Source of the DNA: an uncultured Bacteroidia bacterium
GTDB taxonomy: Bacteria > Bacteroidota > Bacteroidia > Bacteroidales > Prolixibacteraceae
Length of the DNA: 64,000 nt
Direction: 5' to 3'
NCBI GenBank assembly: GCA_903923905.1
Contig: CAIXZH010000050.1
Coordinates: 40,657 to 104,656 of the forward strand
This document shows, piece after piece, positions 9,150-19,254 of this stretch. The notes beneath the pieces are model-generated. The model ran no database searches, was not told where the DNA came from, and saw only the letters and a list, made by a program, of their open reading frames with translations. The stretch's first letter is position 1, and each line of letters opens with the position of its first letter. A program made the position numbers and the translations under genes.

Positions 9150-9247
9150 AGGATGTTAGACTATTAGGCTATTAGGGGTTGAATATTATTTGCTGGTTTT
9201 AAGTCTATCTTCCAAAACGCCTAACAGCCAAAAGCCTATCTTCCAGC
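9150..9247. repeat. Low-complexity intergenic repeat
   Basis: The spacer before hisS holds short imperfect repeats: CTATTAGGCTATTAGG on one side and a 10-mer CTATCTTCCA at 9205-9214 and again at 9236-9245, with CGCCTAACAGCC between. The left and right parts are loosely complementary. It resembles the drifting filler repeats often seen between Bacteroidota genes; no gene or clear regulatory site is visible. Confidence 0.4.
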
Positions 9248-9249
9248 CG

Positions 9250-10614
9250 TTACACTTTTAATGCGATAACCAGCTCTGTTACTGAAATGAGCTGTTGTTC
9301 CCCGGTTTCCATATTTTTTAAATTAACCATTCCCTTTTCGATTTCAGACTCTCCAGCCAGTACAACAAATTTAATACCCTTTCGATTGGCATAAACCATC
9401 TGCTTTTTCATTTTATCAGAATCGGGATAAATCTCACTGCTGATACCTGCTTGCCGCAAACAGGATAAAAGGGGAAGGCAGTAGCATTCTTCTTTTTCTC
9501 CAAAGTTTACAAACATCACTTTTGAAGAAGCCATAGCATCTTTTGGAAAAATGTCGAGTTGTGACATTACGTCGTAAATCCGGTCGGCTCCAAAAGAAAT
9601 TCCAACCCCTGAAACACCTGAAAGACCAAATATTCCGGTAAGATCATCATACCTGCCACCACCAGTAATTGACCCAATTTCAACATCCTTTGATTTGACT
9701 TCAAAAATTGCACCCGTATAATAGTTTAAGCCTCGCGCTAAAGTCAGATCCAATTCAATTTCGGATTCTAAATTAATGCCAGACAGGTAGTTAAAGATTG
9801 TGCGCACCTCCTTTATTCCCTGCAAACCTGTTGAGGACATTGAGATCACCCGTTCAATCTGGTTTATTTTTTCAGTATTACTTCCATTTAAATGGAGAAT
9901 TGGTTGAAGCTTAAGAATTGCTTCGTGAGTTACCCCTTTATGAATCAGTTCTTCATTGACCTTATCAATACCGATTTTATCTAATTTGTCAATCGCGACA
10001 GTAATGTCGACAATCCTTTCAGCTTCTCCAATGGCTTCAGCAATACCTGCAAGGATTTTACGATTATTAATTTTGATTACCACTTTGAGACCAAGAAACC
10101 GGTAAACATGGTCGACAATCTGGATCAGTTCCACTTCATTCAGTAGCGAATCTGAGCCAATAATGTCCACATCACACTGGTAAAACTCACGATAACGTCC
10201 TTTCTGAGGTCGGTCGGCACGCCAAACCGGCTGAATCTGATATCTGCGAAAAGGAAATACAATATCATTCTGGTTTTGAACAACATACCTTGCAAAGGGT
10301 ACCGTAAGATCATATCGCAATCCCTTTTCCGAAATCTTTGTAGTGAGTTTTGAACTGTTTGAAGCCGTTAATTCCTCAGAATTTACAGCCGAAAGGTAGT
10401 CACCGGAGTTTAGAATTTTAAACAACAATTTATCACCTTCTTCGCCATATTTCCCCATCAGGGTTGAAAGATTTTCCATTGCTGGTGTTTCAATCTGCTG
10501 AAAACCATACAATTGAAATACCCTTTTCACGGTATCAAAGATATAATTCCTCCTTGCCATTTCATTGGGAGAAAAGTCCCGGGTTCCTTTGGGTATTGAC
10601 GGTTTCTGTGCCAT
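9250..10614 (-). CDS. hisS: Histidyl-tRNA synthetase
   Basis: It charges tRNA-His in the cytoplasm. The 454-residue class II synthetase begins [19 protein letters not shown] and contains motif 2 ([15 protein letters not shown]), the histidine-specific [13 protein letters not shown] segment, and motif 3 ([13 protein letters not shown]), followed by the C-terminal anticodon-binding domain ([12 protein letters not shown]...[14 protein letters not shown]). On the minus strand a TAACTTTG box at 10638-10645 lies just before the ATG and fits the phylum's -7 promoter element. Confidence 0.97.
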   Translation of the reverse strand: MAQKPSIPKGTRDFSPNEMARRNYIFDTVKRVFQLYGFQQIETPAMENLSTLMGKYGEEGDKLLFKILNSGDYLSAVNSEELTASNSSKLTTKISEKGLRYDLTVPFARYVVQNQNDIVFPFRRYQIQPVWRADRPQKGRYREFYQCDVDIIGSDSLLNEVELIQIVDHVYRFLGLKVVIKINNRKILAGIAEAIGEAERIVDITVAIDKLDKIGIDKVNEELIHKGVTHEAILKLQPILHLNGSNTEKINQIERVISMSSTGLQGIKEVRTIFNYLSGINLESEIELDLTLARGLNYYTGAIFEVKSKDVEIGSITGGGRYDDLTGIFGLSGVSGVGISFGADRIYDVMSQLDIFPKDAMASSKVMFVNFGEKEECYCLPLLSCLRQAGISSEIYPDSDKMKKQMVYANRKGIKFVVLAGESEIEKGMVNLKNMETGEQQLISVTELVIALKV

Positions 10615-10637
10615 GCTAATTTTTAAAAATTAAGGTG

Positions 10638-10645
10638 CAAAGTTA
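10638..10645 (-). promoter_or_regulatory. -7 promoter element of hisS
   Basis: The minus strand reads TAACTTTG, matching the Bacteroidota TAnnTTTG element, about 24 bases upstream of the hisS ATG. I see no good -33 TTTG at the expected spacing. Confidence 0.45.
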
Positions 10646-10660
10646 GGGAATAATCGCAAA

Positions 10661-10690
10661 AAAGAGGATGTCTTTGGGGACACCCTCTTT
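10661..10690 (-). terminator. Terminator of the Oar-like receptor gene
   Basis: AAAGAGGATGTC (10661-10672) pairs with GACACCCTCTTT (10679-10690). One pair is a G-U wobble on the minus strand but a mismatch on the plus strand, so it folds best in transcripts of the receptor gene at 10770-14042. A T-rich tract follows on that strand. Confidence 0.75.
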
Positions 10691-10769
10691 GAATTTAATA
10701 ATTATGTCTGAGGGAATTTTTAATGCCCTCTACAACGATGTGCTGTTGTACAATAAATACTTTAATCAA

Positions 10770-13700
10770 TCAATTAAATAGGTATTTAATACCAAACATC
10801 ATTTGCCATCTTGAACCAATAGCTGTTGAGTTTTGGAATGGTTGAGTAAACGGAGTTGTTCCTGTTTGGAATGGCAGTGAAAACGAAGGAGTTTTTCCAT
10901 CGGCAGAGATACCTTCATATTTTAATATGTTTGTAGCAGTAGGAATTTTAACCACACCCCAATCCCGGTTGATAAAATTTCCGGCATTAATCATATCCAA
11001 TGAGAACCTGATCGTGTGAGATTCTTTGCCAACTTTAAGTTTTAAATCCTGAGTTATGTTTAAATCCAGTTTACTATAGTAAGGCAATACTGTGGCATTT
11101 CGTTTAGCGTATTGACCCCTGTGCGTATTCAGGTAGGTTGAATTGGAAATGAACGCGTCCAGCTGTGACCAAATTTGTGCAGCTGATCTTGTATCAGTTG
11201 ACGTTCCTGTACCTAACCCACCTGAACCGACTTTAACCAGGTTGATATCAGAAATTGTTTTTGGAATATACATCAGGTCATTACCCGTATTACCATCGCC
11301 GTTTAAGTCACCATTATAGACATACGAGGTTACACCATTGTTTGTCAATTCATAGATTGCTCCAAATGTTGTAGCAATATTTTTCCCTTCATTTAGTTTA
11401 TAGGAGAAGTTGCCAATAACCCTGTGTGGCTGGTAATAGGATGCATAACCTAAATTAGCTGCGTTAGGATCCTGATTGGCAACTGGTGCTGCACTCCATA
11501 ATGATGAAGCAGTTGAACCACCTTCTGCAGTGTTCTTGGCCACTGAACGAGTGTATGCTATACCATAGGTTAAATTTTCAAGAGTTCTTTGAATCTTTGC
11601 AGTTAAGGTGTAGACAAAACCCTTACTTGTGTTACTCATTAAAATTGCGTTCCCAATATTAGGATTTGCCAATGTCGTACCGGCATAATATTTATTTGTA
11701 TTTGCAACCGAAGTTAAGTAACGGGTTCTGTTATCAATACCACCCAAAGCAAATCCGTTCGATTCATTTAAATTGACATTGGAGTAATAAACTGCATTGA
11801 TGTCTTTGGTATAGTTGTATTCAGCACCAACTAACCAGCCTTCATCCAATTTCTTGTCAACAGCCAATGTTGATTTCCATGCTGTTGGATATTTGAAGTT
11901 TTTAGCAACCAAAGCAGTACTGTATGAAGTATTGGCAGCACCGGCAGTAGGCCTGTAAGCGTTAGGGTCAGCATTAAATACTGTCTTGTTGGCAGCGTTG
12001 GTGAATGAACCAAATTGAATACCATTGTTCGAAGCCTGGTTAGAAATCCAGACGAATGGCGGAGGTCCTGCGAAGATACCGGTACCGCCTCTAACCTGTA
12101 ATGTTTTATCACTATTGGGATTCCAGTTGAAACCTAATCTTGGTGATACAAGAACATTATTCATTGGTGCTTTACCAATATTATATGACACATTGTCTTT
12201 GAATTTCAATGCATCAAAGTTAGGGTTATCAGTCATTGCCTGTTTATAAATGGTCTCATCAAATCTTAATCCAGCAGTTACGGTTAAATCATTTGTAATT
12301 TTCCACTTATCCTGCACAAACTGCGATAACTCTGTTGATCCGGCATAAGCCCAAGGGAAAGCCCCACTTGGCAAAGCAGAATATTGCAGGTAATATGATT
12401 TAGCATTTAATGTTCCGTTTTTTGCTGAATTATAGAAATCTGTCAGGCTATTGAATTGATAAACACCCTGATAACCAGGAGCAAATGCGTTCTGATATTT
12501 TTTAATTGAGTTTTGAGTACCAAAAGTTAGTTCATGCGCACCACTATAATAAGTTAAAATGTCATTCAACTGATATACGTTGGTAAACAATTTATTGTTG
12601 TAAGTGTACATTTCATAACCGAAAGTGGTAGAAATATTTCCATTGTTTAAGATATCAACCAGTGGAAATGTAGAACTATTGGAGTGAGGAGAACGGAAAT
12701 CTCTCAATGCGGTATAACCAATTTGTAATTTATTTGACAACTTATTATTGAAATGGGTATTCAACTCAGCAATTAAAATATTAAAGTTGTTATTAATCAC
12801 ATAACCACTCCCAAAGAAAGGCATTGAATAGGTTCCTGGTTGTCCACCGGTTACCTGGCCAGAACCTGGTCGTGAAGTAGATGCAAATTGATCGGCAAAT
12901 GATTTTAAGTAGTTATACTTCAATGTGAAAGTATTCTTGCTATTAATGTTCCAGTCTAATTTGGCTGTGACCTTATCTGAATTAGTTTTGAATGAATATC
13001 CCTGGAAAGAACCAGGGTCATATCCATACTTGGATTTTAGGAAACCAGCTAAAGCAGTTAAAGTATCTGCGTTTGCCTGGGAATAATTTCCACCCGCAGC
13101 ATGAGTTGCGTCAGAAGCCAACATTGAAGTAGCGGGAGCGTCTTGTCTTACTTGCTCCACACTAACATAGAAAAACAATTTGTCTTTAATAATTGGCCCA
13201 CCTAAACTAAATCCTTTTATAGAGTAATTAAAAGGAGTTTTTGGAACTGTTGTCGGTCCCGCATTATAACCCAAATAATTTTCATTCCTGGAATATTGGT
13301 AAATACTACCTTTAAAAATATTTGTACCACTTTTAGTTACGGTGTTAACACCTGTTCCGGAAAATCCACCCTGTTTCACATCATAAGGTGATACATTAAC
13401 CTGAATTTGCTCAATCGCTTCCAATGAAATTGGTTGTGCAGATGTTTGTCCACCCAGGATAGACGACAGTCCAAATGAATTGTTAAAATTAGCACCATCA
13501 ACCGTCATATTATTGTATTGGTTACTTCTGCCACCAATATTCAATCCGTTTGCCGTAGGTTCTAACTTAACAAAATCCTGAATTGAACGGTTAATTGTTG
13601 GTAAACGATCAATTTGAGTTCTGGTAATTAACTCCTGAGATCCCGTCCTTGAACTACTGAAAGTCTTATCATTTGAAAACTGAATCACAACTTCACCTAA

Positions 13701-14042
13701 CTGAGTTGCCTGATCAACTAATTTAAAATTTTGTTTAAAAGTCTGACCCAAATTTAAATAAATGTCTGTTGCTGTTTCAGACTTGAATCCGACAAAAGAG
13801 GTGGTTAATGTATAAGGGCCGCCGATTTTCAAGTTTGGTAGATTATACCGGCCATCATTACGCGTGGTGGTCATATATTTTGTACCTGTCGGGATATGAA
13901 CTGCGGTTACATTTACATTTGGTAATGATCCAGTTACATCCGAAATGGTCCCTGAAATTTCAGAAGTCGTTTCCTGAGACTTTGCGATAACGGCAAATAG
14001 GATTAGCATTATCAGTATCAACATACTTTTTAGTTTCCTCAT
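10770..14042 (-). CDS. TonB-dependent outer-membrane receptor, Oar-like
   Basis: A 1090-residue outer-membrane protein with a signal peptide (MRKLKSMLILIMLILFAVIA), a carboxypeptidase-regulatory/CNA-B-like domain (about residues 25-110: ISGTISDVTGSLPNVNVTAV), a plug domain (about 115-235: RLPTINRSIQDFVKLEPTA; NNMTVDGANFNNSFG) and a long beta-barrel. The plug sequence and the absence of a partner SusD resemble the Myxococcus Oar group rather than SusC. Such receptors import or export large substrates with TonB-ExbBD energy; the ligand is unknown. It is a single gene with its own terminator, divergent from nadA. Confidence 0.9.
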   Translation of the reverse strand: MRKLKSMLILIMLILFAVIAKSQETTSEISGTISDVTGSLPNVNVTAVHIPTGTKYMTTTRNDGRYNLPNLKIGGPYTLTTSFVGFKSETATDIYLNLGQTFKQNFKLVDQATQLGEVVIQFSNDKTFSSSRTGSQELITRTQIDRLPTINRSIQDFVKLEPTANGLNIGGRSNQYNNMTVDGANFNNSFGLSSILGGQTSAQPISLEAIEQIQVNVSPYDVKQGGFSGTGVNTVTKSGTNIFKGSIYQYSRNENYLGYNAGPTTVPKTPFNYSIKGFSLGGPIIKDKLFFYVSVEQVRQDAPATSMLASDATHAAGGNYSQANADTLTALAGFLKSKYGYDPGSFQGYSFKTNSDKVTAKLDWNINSKNTFTLKYNYLKSFADQFASTSRPGSGQVTGGQPGTYSMPFFGSGYVINNNFNILIAELNTHFNNKLSNKLQIGYTALRDFRSPHSNSSTFPLVDILNNGNISTTFGYEMYTYNNKLFTNVYQLNDILTYYSGAHELTFGTQNSIKKYQNAFAPGYQGVYQFNSLTDFYNSAKNGTLNAKSYYLQYSALPSGAFPWAYAGSTELSQFVQDKWKITNDLTVTAGLRFDETIYKQAMTDNPNFDALKFKDNVSYNIGKAPMNNVLVSPRLGFNWNPNSDKTLQVRGGTGIFAGPPPFVWISNQASNNGIQFGSFTNAANKTVFNADPNAYRPTAGAANTSYSTALVAKNFKYPTAWKSTLAVDKKLDEGWLVGAEYNYTKDINAVYYSNVNLNESNGFALGGIDNRTRYLTSVANTNKYYAGTTLANPNIGNAILMSNTSKGFVYTLTAKIQRTLENLTYGIAYTRSVAKNTAEGGSTASSLWSAAPVANQDPNAANLGYASYYQPHRVIGNFSYKLNEGKNIATTFGAIYELTNNGVTSYVYNGDLNGDGNTGNDLMYIPKTISDINLVKVGSGGLGTGTSTDTRSAAQIWSQLDAFISNSTYLNTHRGQYAKRNATVLPYYSKLDLNITQDLKLKVGKESHTIRFSLDMINAGNFINRDWGVVKIPTATNILKYEGISADGKTPSFSLPFQTGTTPFTQPFQNSTAIGSRWQMMFGIKYLFN

Positions 14043-14280
14043 GCTTTTTGTTTTTTAGTTTATGAATTCCTTAGTAATAACAGATGTAAATTTTACTGTT
14101 ATTTAACAATTTTTAATATTTAACAAATTAAGACAAACTTAATTTCATTTCCCACACAATTGGATAACATTCCTGTTACATTTATGGCGCCACTGACCGA
14201 TTATAGTTATTCCGCCAATCGTTTTCTGGTTAAAATCCGGTTGGAATGACTACTTTTGCAGCAATTGCAACAATAATTCG
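14043..14280. promoter_or_regulatory. Divergent promoter region of the Oar-like receptor and nadA
   Basis: The gap is AT-rich near the receptor. A TACTTTTG box at 14251-14258 matches the TAnnTTTG -7 element and would give nadA a leader of roughly 15-20 bases. No convincing -33 box or operator was seen. Confidence 0.45.
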
Positions 14281-15273
14281 ATGTCAAAAGAAAGTTTTAA
14301 TCGGTTAATAAAAATGCACGGCTACGTTAATCAGCCGATTGCCTCAGGTATTGACCTTCCGGGTGAGATCCGGAAAATGAAATTGGCAAAAAATGCAGTA
14401 ATTCTGGGACATTATTATATTACTGCTGAACTTCAGGATATTTCTGATTTTCTGGGAGATTCCCTTGCCTTGGCACAACAGGCGCAAAAGACAGATGCTG
14501 ATCTAATTCTATTTGTTGGGGTTCACTTTATGGGTGAGACTGCAAAGATTCTTAATCCGGATAAAAAAGTCATTGTTCCCGATCTGAATGCCGGATGTTC
14601 ATTGGCAGAATCGGCGCCGGCTGAGGCATTTCAGGCTTTTAAAATTCAACATCCTGATCACAAGGTCATTTCTTACATCAATTGCTCCGCTGAAATCAAG
14701 GCACTATCGGATGTTATTGTAACCTCATCAAATGCTATGAAGATTGTGGAATCATTTCCAAAAGAACAACCTTTGATCTTTGCGCCAGACAAGAATCTAG
14801 GAAATTATATTAATTCGGTGACAGGAAGACAAATGGTTCTTTGGAATGGGGCATGCATGGTTCATGAAAAATATTCGCTGGAGAAAATTGTCAAACTAAT
14901 GGACGAACAACCTAAAGCACTTTTTATTGCCCATCCGGAATGTGAACAACAGGTTCTTTTGGTCGCTGATTTCATTGGTTCGACAACTGCACTGCTTAAT
15001 TATGTGGCTAAAAGTGAAGCCTCCGAATTTATCGTAGCAACTGAAAGTGGAATCCTCCACCAGATGCAGCGGAACTGCCCTGACAAAATATTTATCCCGG
15101 CACCTTCGATCGACTCAACATGTGGCTGTAATGACTGTAGTTATATGAAATTAAATACAATACAAAAACTATACCTTGCGCTAAAATATGAAAAACCCGA
15201 AATAATTCTCGATCCGTCAATCATTGAAAAGGCTAAAATACCCATCCTCAGAATGCTTGAATTATCAATCTGA
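14281..15273 (+). CDS. nadA: Quinolinate synthase
   Basis: It condenses iminoaspartate with dihydroxyacetone phosphate to quinolinate in de novo NAD synthesis, using a [4Fe-4S] cluster. The 330-residue protein has the conserved cysteines C106 (NAGCSLAES), C192 (NGACMVHEKY) and a cluster C281/C283/C286 (TCGCNDCSYM) that supplies the third ligand. GHYYITAELQDISDFLGDSL near the N terminus and FVGVHFMGETAKILNPDKKV are family signatures. nadB and nadC are not adjacent. Confidence 0.97.
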   Translation: MSKESFNRLIKMHGYVNQPIASGIDLPGEIRKMKLAKNAVILGHYYITAELQDISDFLGDSLALAQQAQKTDADLILFVGVHFMGETAKILNPDKKVIVPDLNAGCSLAESAPAEAFQAFKIQHPDHKVISYINCSAEIKALSDVIVTSSNAMKIVESFPKEQPLIFAPDKNLGNYINSVTGRQMVLWNGACMVHEKYSLEKIVKLMDEQPKALFIAHPECEQQVLLVADFIGSTTALLNYVAKSEASEFIVATESGILHQMQRNCPDKIFIPAPSIDSTCGCNDCSYMKLNTIQKLYLALKYEKPEIILDPSIIEKAKIPILRMLELSI

Positions 15274-15301
15274 TTGGAATTGAGTTTGACAAAAGGCAGC
15301 T

Positions 15302-15436
15302 GGCAATTAGCAACTGGCCACTTGCCTGGACCGGCTTCCCTTGATGACTTTCTTTACCAGTCAAAGCTTTGAACAAATTTAAACTTATCCAACAAAAAAT
15401 TATATCTCAGGCAGGCAGTTGCCAGTCGCAATTGCC
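15302..15436. repeat. Imperfect inverted repeat between nadA and ilvE
   Basis: GGCAATTAGCAACTGGCCA... at 15302-15328 is matched, with small gaps, by the reverse complement of 15409-15436 (GGCAATTGCGACTGGCAACTGCCTG). The arms enclose about 80 bp. It lies between convergent genes and may stop transcription from both sides or be a remnant of a dispersed element. Confidence 0.5.
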
Positions 15437-15446
15437 GGAATCTTAT

Positions 15447-16460
15447 TTACTCAATAATTGTTGTCCAATTGTATGGGTCCGGTTCAAGACCATATTGAAT
15501 TCCTCTAAGCTTTTCATAAAGTTGAACCGACACTTTGCCCGGTTCAGTTCCGTAGGTGTATTCTAAATTTTTGTCGGCATCAAAGACTCTTTTAATCGGA
15601 GAGATTACAGCAGCTGTACCGCAGGCTCCAACTTCATCAAATTCGGAGAGTTCTTCTACCGGAATCTGACGTTCTTCAATCTTCATCCCCATATCAGCAG
15701 CCAATTGTCGTAAACTCATATTGGTAATAGAGGGGAGAATTGACCCTGATTTGGGAGTTACATAGGAATTTCCTTTAATCGCAAAAAAATTGGCAGGTCC
15801 ACATTCATCAATATATTTCTTTTCCCTGGCATCCAGATAAAGTACAGCTGAGAATCCCTCATGATGGGCACGCTGACCGGCAACAAGACTGGCTGCATAA
15901 TTACCACCAACCTTAATTTTACCGGTTCCCAGAGGAGCTGCACGATCGTATTCGCGATAGATTACCAGATCAGTCGGTTTAAAACCCTCTTTAAAGTAAG
16001 GACCAACAGGCATGACCAATACCAAAAAAAGATACTCATCTGCTGGATTTACACCGATTTGATGGCCTGTTCCAATGAGCAATGGACGAATATATAAAGA
16101 TGCCCCGGATTCAAAAGGCGGAACAAAAGCCTCGTTTAATTTCACAACTTTCTTTACTGCATCAGTGAATAATGGAGTTGGTACTTCAGCCATCATAATC
16201 CCTTGTGAAGAACGCTGCATTCGCTTTGCATTCTCTTCCATCCTGAAAACACGGATCTTTCCGTCTTTCCCTCTGAAAGCTTTTAATCCTTCAAAAGCCT
16301 CTTGTCCATAATGAAATGTAGTTGCCCCAATATGCAAAGTAACATTTTCAGATTCAGACACTTCTAATTCACCCCATTTACCATTGCGATACCAGCAACG
16401 AATATTGAAATCCGCTTTGCTATACCCAAATCCAAGATTTTCCCAGTCTATTGTTTCCAT
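15447..16460 (-). CDS. ilvE: Branched-chain amino acid aminotransferase
   Basis: PLP enzyme interconverting leucine, isoleucine and valine with their 2-oxo acids. The 337-residue length matches the larger group of bacterial branched-chain aminotransferases. K183 in GKIKVGGNYAAS is the PLP-binding lysine, and FHYGQEAFEGLKAFRG, SLYIRPLLIGTG and EVGACGTAAVISPI are conserved substrate and cofactor segments. No ilv or leu genes lie next to it. Confidence 0.96.
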   Translation of the reverse strand: METIDWENLGFGYSKADFNIRCWYRNGKWGELEVSESENVTLHIGATTFHYGQEAFEGLKAFRGKDGKIRVFRMEENAKRMQRSSQGIMMAEVPTPLFTDAVKKVVKLNEAFVPPFESGASLYIRPLLIGTGHQIGVNPADEYLFLVLVMPVGPYFKEGFKPTDLVIYREYDRAAPLGTGKIKVGGNYAASLVAGQRAHHEGFSAVLYLDAREKKYIDECGPANFFAIKGNSYVTPKSGSILPSITNMSLRQLAADMGMKIEERQIPVEELSEFDEVGACGTAAVISPIKRVFDADKNLEYTYGTEPGKVSVQLYEKLRGIQYGLEPDPYNWTTIIE

Positions 16461-17014
16461 ATCTTAATTTTATGCACTGATTCCGTCTGCTAAAGTACAA
16501 TTAATCCATTAAAAGTTAGTTTTATTCAGAAAACAAAGCAATGATATCCCTAAATTTTTATCGGTGTAACTTTGCCAAATTCTCCGACTGTGAACTTTAC
16601 AAACCGACAATTCTGAAAAATTTATTAACCATTATATTAACAAATATGATCTGCACAATAACGATGCATTGATATATTATATCATTGTATTTCAATCATT
16701 TATATATAAACATAAACCAATTTTTACAAATTTCCACATTTACTGCATTGAACTAAAAATGAATTTTCTTCGATTCAGCGTCTGGGATGAAAAATAAGTT
16801 TAAATTCTTCGTAAATTTGATAATGGATTCTAAAAATACCGATTTTAAAATAGTATTTGTAAGGTCTTGAAATAGTAATTATTGGAAATAGGTAAATTAA
16901 AATGAAAATAATCCATCCACCTGAAAGTGTAGGAATCCATGATATCTTATCAAAAACGACACATTAGTAAATAAGAAATAAATCCTAAAATTCTTACCTT
17001 AAAACCCATTAGCA
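16461..17014. promoter_or_regulatory. Long AT-rich intergenic region before the aminomutase cluster
   Basis: About 550 bp without a gene. It has a palindromic patch near 16672-16690 (ATATATTATATCATTG) and one TAAATTTG box at 16812-16819 that fits the -7 element, which would leave a leader of about 190 bases before the kamA start. I saw no riboswitch or small RNA with confidence. Confidence 0.35.
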
Positions 17015-18253
17015 ATGGAAGAAAATTTGACTGAAGCATCTCCATTAAGCATGGTTCCGGCAAGGGACCATGCAGTTCCCAATAAAAACAGGCTTTCAGT
17101 TCTCAGCTTCCCATACGATGAATCAATTCTTCAATTCATCGCAAAAAATTACCCGCATACGACAATCCATGACTGGAATAATTGGAACTGGCAGATAAAA
17201 CATAGTATAGATTCTGCCGACCGGTTGAAGGAGATATTTGGGGAATTCCATGAAAACGTGATCCGTTCATTGCCGGAAGACCATTTACCATTTCGCATAA
17301 CTCCTTACTTTAGTTCATTACTAAGCCGTTTATCTCCCAATCACCCACTTTTCAGAACCGTTGTTCCCGCCAAAGAAGAGCTAATTACAACTCCGGGAGA
17401 AATGATTGATCCTCTTTGCGAAGCAGAAATTACACCTGTACCTCATATTGTTCATCGTTATCCTGATCGTGTATTATTTACTGTAACAGGTTTTTGTGCT
17501 GCATATTGCCGTTACTGTACACGAAGTCATATGGTGTCTCAACAAAATAAATGTCATGTTTCAATCCGAAGTTGGGATAGAGCTATAGAATACATCAGAA
17601 TTAACAATTGCATCAGGGATGTCCTTATTTCAGGAGGGGATCCGCTTACCTTGTCAGACTCGGGTATCGAATATCTATTATCCCGCATAAGAGCCATTCC
17701 CCATGTTGAAATTATAAGGATAGGCACTAAGATCCCGGTTGTATTACCGATGAGAATTACAAGGAGTTTGGTAAACATCATCAAAAAATATCATCCGGTG
17801 ATGATGAGCCTTCATTTCTCACATCCGGATGAACTCAGCATTGAAGCGAGAGAAGCTTGCAACCGTCTGGCAGATGGTGGAATACCATTGGGAAGCCAAA
17901 GCGTCCTTTTGAAAGGGGTCAATGATCAGGTCGAAATCTTTAAAAAGCTTAATCATGAACTTTTAAAGGTCCGTGTCAGACCATATTACATCTACCAATG
18001 TGATCCAATTCCCGGCTCTGCCCATTTTCGGACTGAAATAAAAAAAGGGATCGATATTATTAATGGGCTTACCGGTTATACCTCGGGTTATGCTGTCCCG
18101 CATTTTGTAATTGACGCTCCTGGAGGAGGGGGGAAAATTCCAATATTGCCATACGCTATTAAAAGCACTAATAAAGAAGGTGTTACACTTATTAATTACG
18201 AAGGAAAAGAGTACATCTATCCTGAAAAGTTTTCACATAATTTGGAAATATGA
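17015..18253 (+). CDS. kamA: Lysine 2,3-aminomutase-type radical SAM enzyme
   Basis: Predicted to move the alpha-amino group of L-lysine to C3, giving beta-lysine, with SAM, a [4Fe-4S] cluster and PLP. The 412-residue length matches clostridial KamA (about 416), not the shorter EpmB. The cluster cysteines are C161, C165 and C168 (FCAAYCRYCTR). D330 (YQCD) and D367 (DAPGGGGK) align with the two aspartates that hold the lysine side-chain amine, with the same 37-residue spacing, and K374 is the PLP lysine. The glutamate enzyme replaces these aspartates. The stop overlaps the next gene's ATG (ATGA), so translation is probably coupled. The product likely feeds the ATP-grasp and acetyltransferase enzymes encoded next. 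Confidence 0.9.
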   Translation: MEENLTEASPLSMVPARDHAVPNKNRLSVLSFPYDESILQFIAKNYPHTTIHDWNNWNWQIKHSIDSADRLKEIFGEFHENVIRSLPEDHLPFRITPYFSSLLSRLSPNHPLFRTVVPAKEELITTPGEMIDPLCEAEITPVPHIVHRYPDRVLFTVTGFCAAYCRYCTRSHMVSQQNKCHVSIRSWDRAIEYIRINNCIRDVLISGGDPLTLSDSGIEYLLSRIRAIPHVEIIRIGTKIPVVLPMRITRSLVNIIKKYHPVMMSLHFSHPDELSIEAREACNRLADGGIPLGSQSVLLKGVNDQVEIFKKLNHELLKVRVRPYYIYQCDPIPGSAHFRTEIKKGIDIINGLTGYTSGYAVPHFVIDAPGGGGKIPILPYAIKSTNKEGVTLINYEGKEYIYPEKFSHNLEI

Positions 18254-19254
18254 TAAAAGTCGGCCTGACTTTCGACCTAAAGGAGGATTATTTGCAATTA
18301 GGATATACCCATGATGAGGTTGCTGAATTTGATACTCCGGAGACTATAGACGCACTTGAACAAGCCCTGAATTCATTGGGTTTCGAAGTGATCCGGATTG
18401 GGAATATTTTCAAACTGGTGAATTATCTTAATGATCAGAGTCGCTGCGATCTTATTTTCAATATTTGTGAGGGAATGTTTGGAATCGCACGTGAGGCACA
18501 AGTGCCGTGTCTTTTGGATGCCTACCGGATACCCTACGTATTCAGCGAACCCGATATCCTGAACCTGACACTCGACAAAGGATTGACCAAACTGGTTCTA
18601 AAACAAGCTGGAATACCTACTTCTGAATTCAGCATAATATCGCATATTACTGATCTTCATAATATTAGAATGCCATTCCCACTTTTTGTAAAACCTGTTG
18701 CAGAGGGGACGAGCAAAGGAATTGATGGATTCTCATTTGTTAACGATCAAATTCAGCTCGAAAAATCGGTAAACTACCTGTTGACAACCTATCATCAATC
18801 AGTTTTAGTGGAATCCTTTCTTCCAGGAAGGGAGTTTACCGTTGGAATCGTTGGAAGCGGCGAAAATACAAAAGCGTTAGGAACCCTGGAGATCATTTTG
18901 AATGAACATACCCCCCACCCTTTCTATTCGTTTACCATCAAGAAAGAGTGGGAAAAATATGCCAGTTATCACCTGGCAACTGACGAAGTTGCTTTAAAAT
19001 GTGCTGAAATTGCTGTCGATGTTTGGAAAATAATCAAAGGGAAAGATGGGGGTCGGATTGATTTCAGATTGGATGCCCAAGGAAAACCTAATCTGATAGA
19101 AATAAACCCTTTAGCAGGTCTAAATCCAATCTGGTCCGATCTGCCGATACTTGCCAGGTTGAGTGGAATGACCTATATTCAATTGATCAGTGCCATAATG
19201 GATTCAGCTCTAAAACGAACATCTTTAAATTATAGTGAATGGCACATGCGATAA
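18250..19254 (+). CDS. D-Ala-D-Ala-ligase-like ATP-grasp enzyme (first)
   Basis: 334 residues, second gene of the overlapping cluster. An N-terminal pre-ATP-grasp domain (VGLTFDLKEDYLQLGYTHDE; LIFNICEGMFGIAREAQVP) is followed by the ATP-grasp fold: LFVKPVAEGTSKGIDGFS (glycine-rich loop), ESFLPGREFTVGIVG, and the Mg-binding GGRIDFRLDAQGKPNLIEINP. These parallel VVKPxxEGSSVG, GREV and EIN in DdlB. Family members join an acyl phosphate to an amine, forming an amide. With kamA upstream, beta-lysine is an attractive substrate, but no experiment that I know of shows this. It overlaps the next gene by 16 bp. Confidence 0.85.
   Translation: MIKVGLTFDLKEDYLQLGYTHDEVAEFDTPETIDALEQALNSLGFEVIRIGNIFKLVNYLNDQSRCDLIFNICEGMFGIAREAQVPCLLDAYRIPYVFSEPDILNLTLDKGLTKLVLKQAGIPTSEFSIISHITDLHNIRMPFPLFVKPVAEGTSKGIDGFSFVNDQIQLEKSVNYLLTTYHQSVLVESFLPGREFTVGIVGSGENTKALGTLEIILNEHTPHPFYSFTIKKEWEKYASYHLATDEVALKCAEIAVDVWKIIKGKDGGRIDFRLDAQGKPNLIEINPLAGLNPIWSDLPILARLSGMTYIQLISAIMDSALKRTSLNYSEWHMR

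Noticed and set aside
10770..14042. SusC of a second polysaccharide locus
   Set aside because: The plug sequence is Oar-like, no SusD follows, and the neighbours are housekeeping genes.
17015..18253. EpmB-type (EF-P) aminomutase
   Set aside because: The protein has full KamA length, keeps the lysine-specific aspartates, and has no EpmA or EF-P gene nearby; its neighbours are ATP-grasp ligases and a GNAT.
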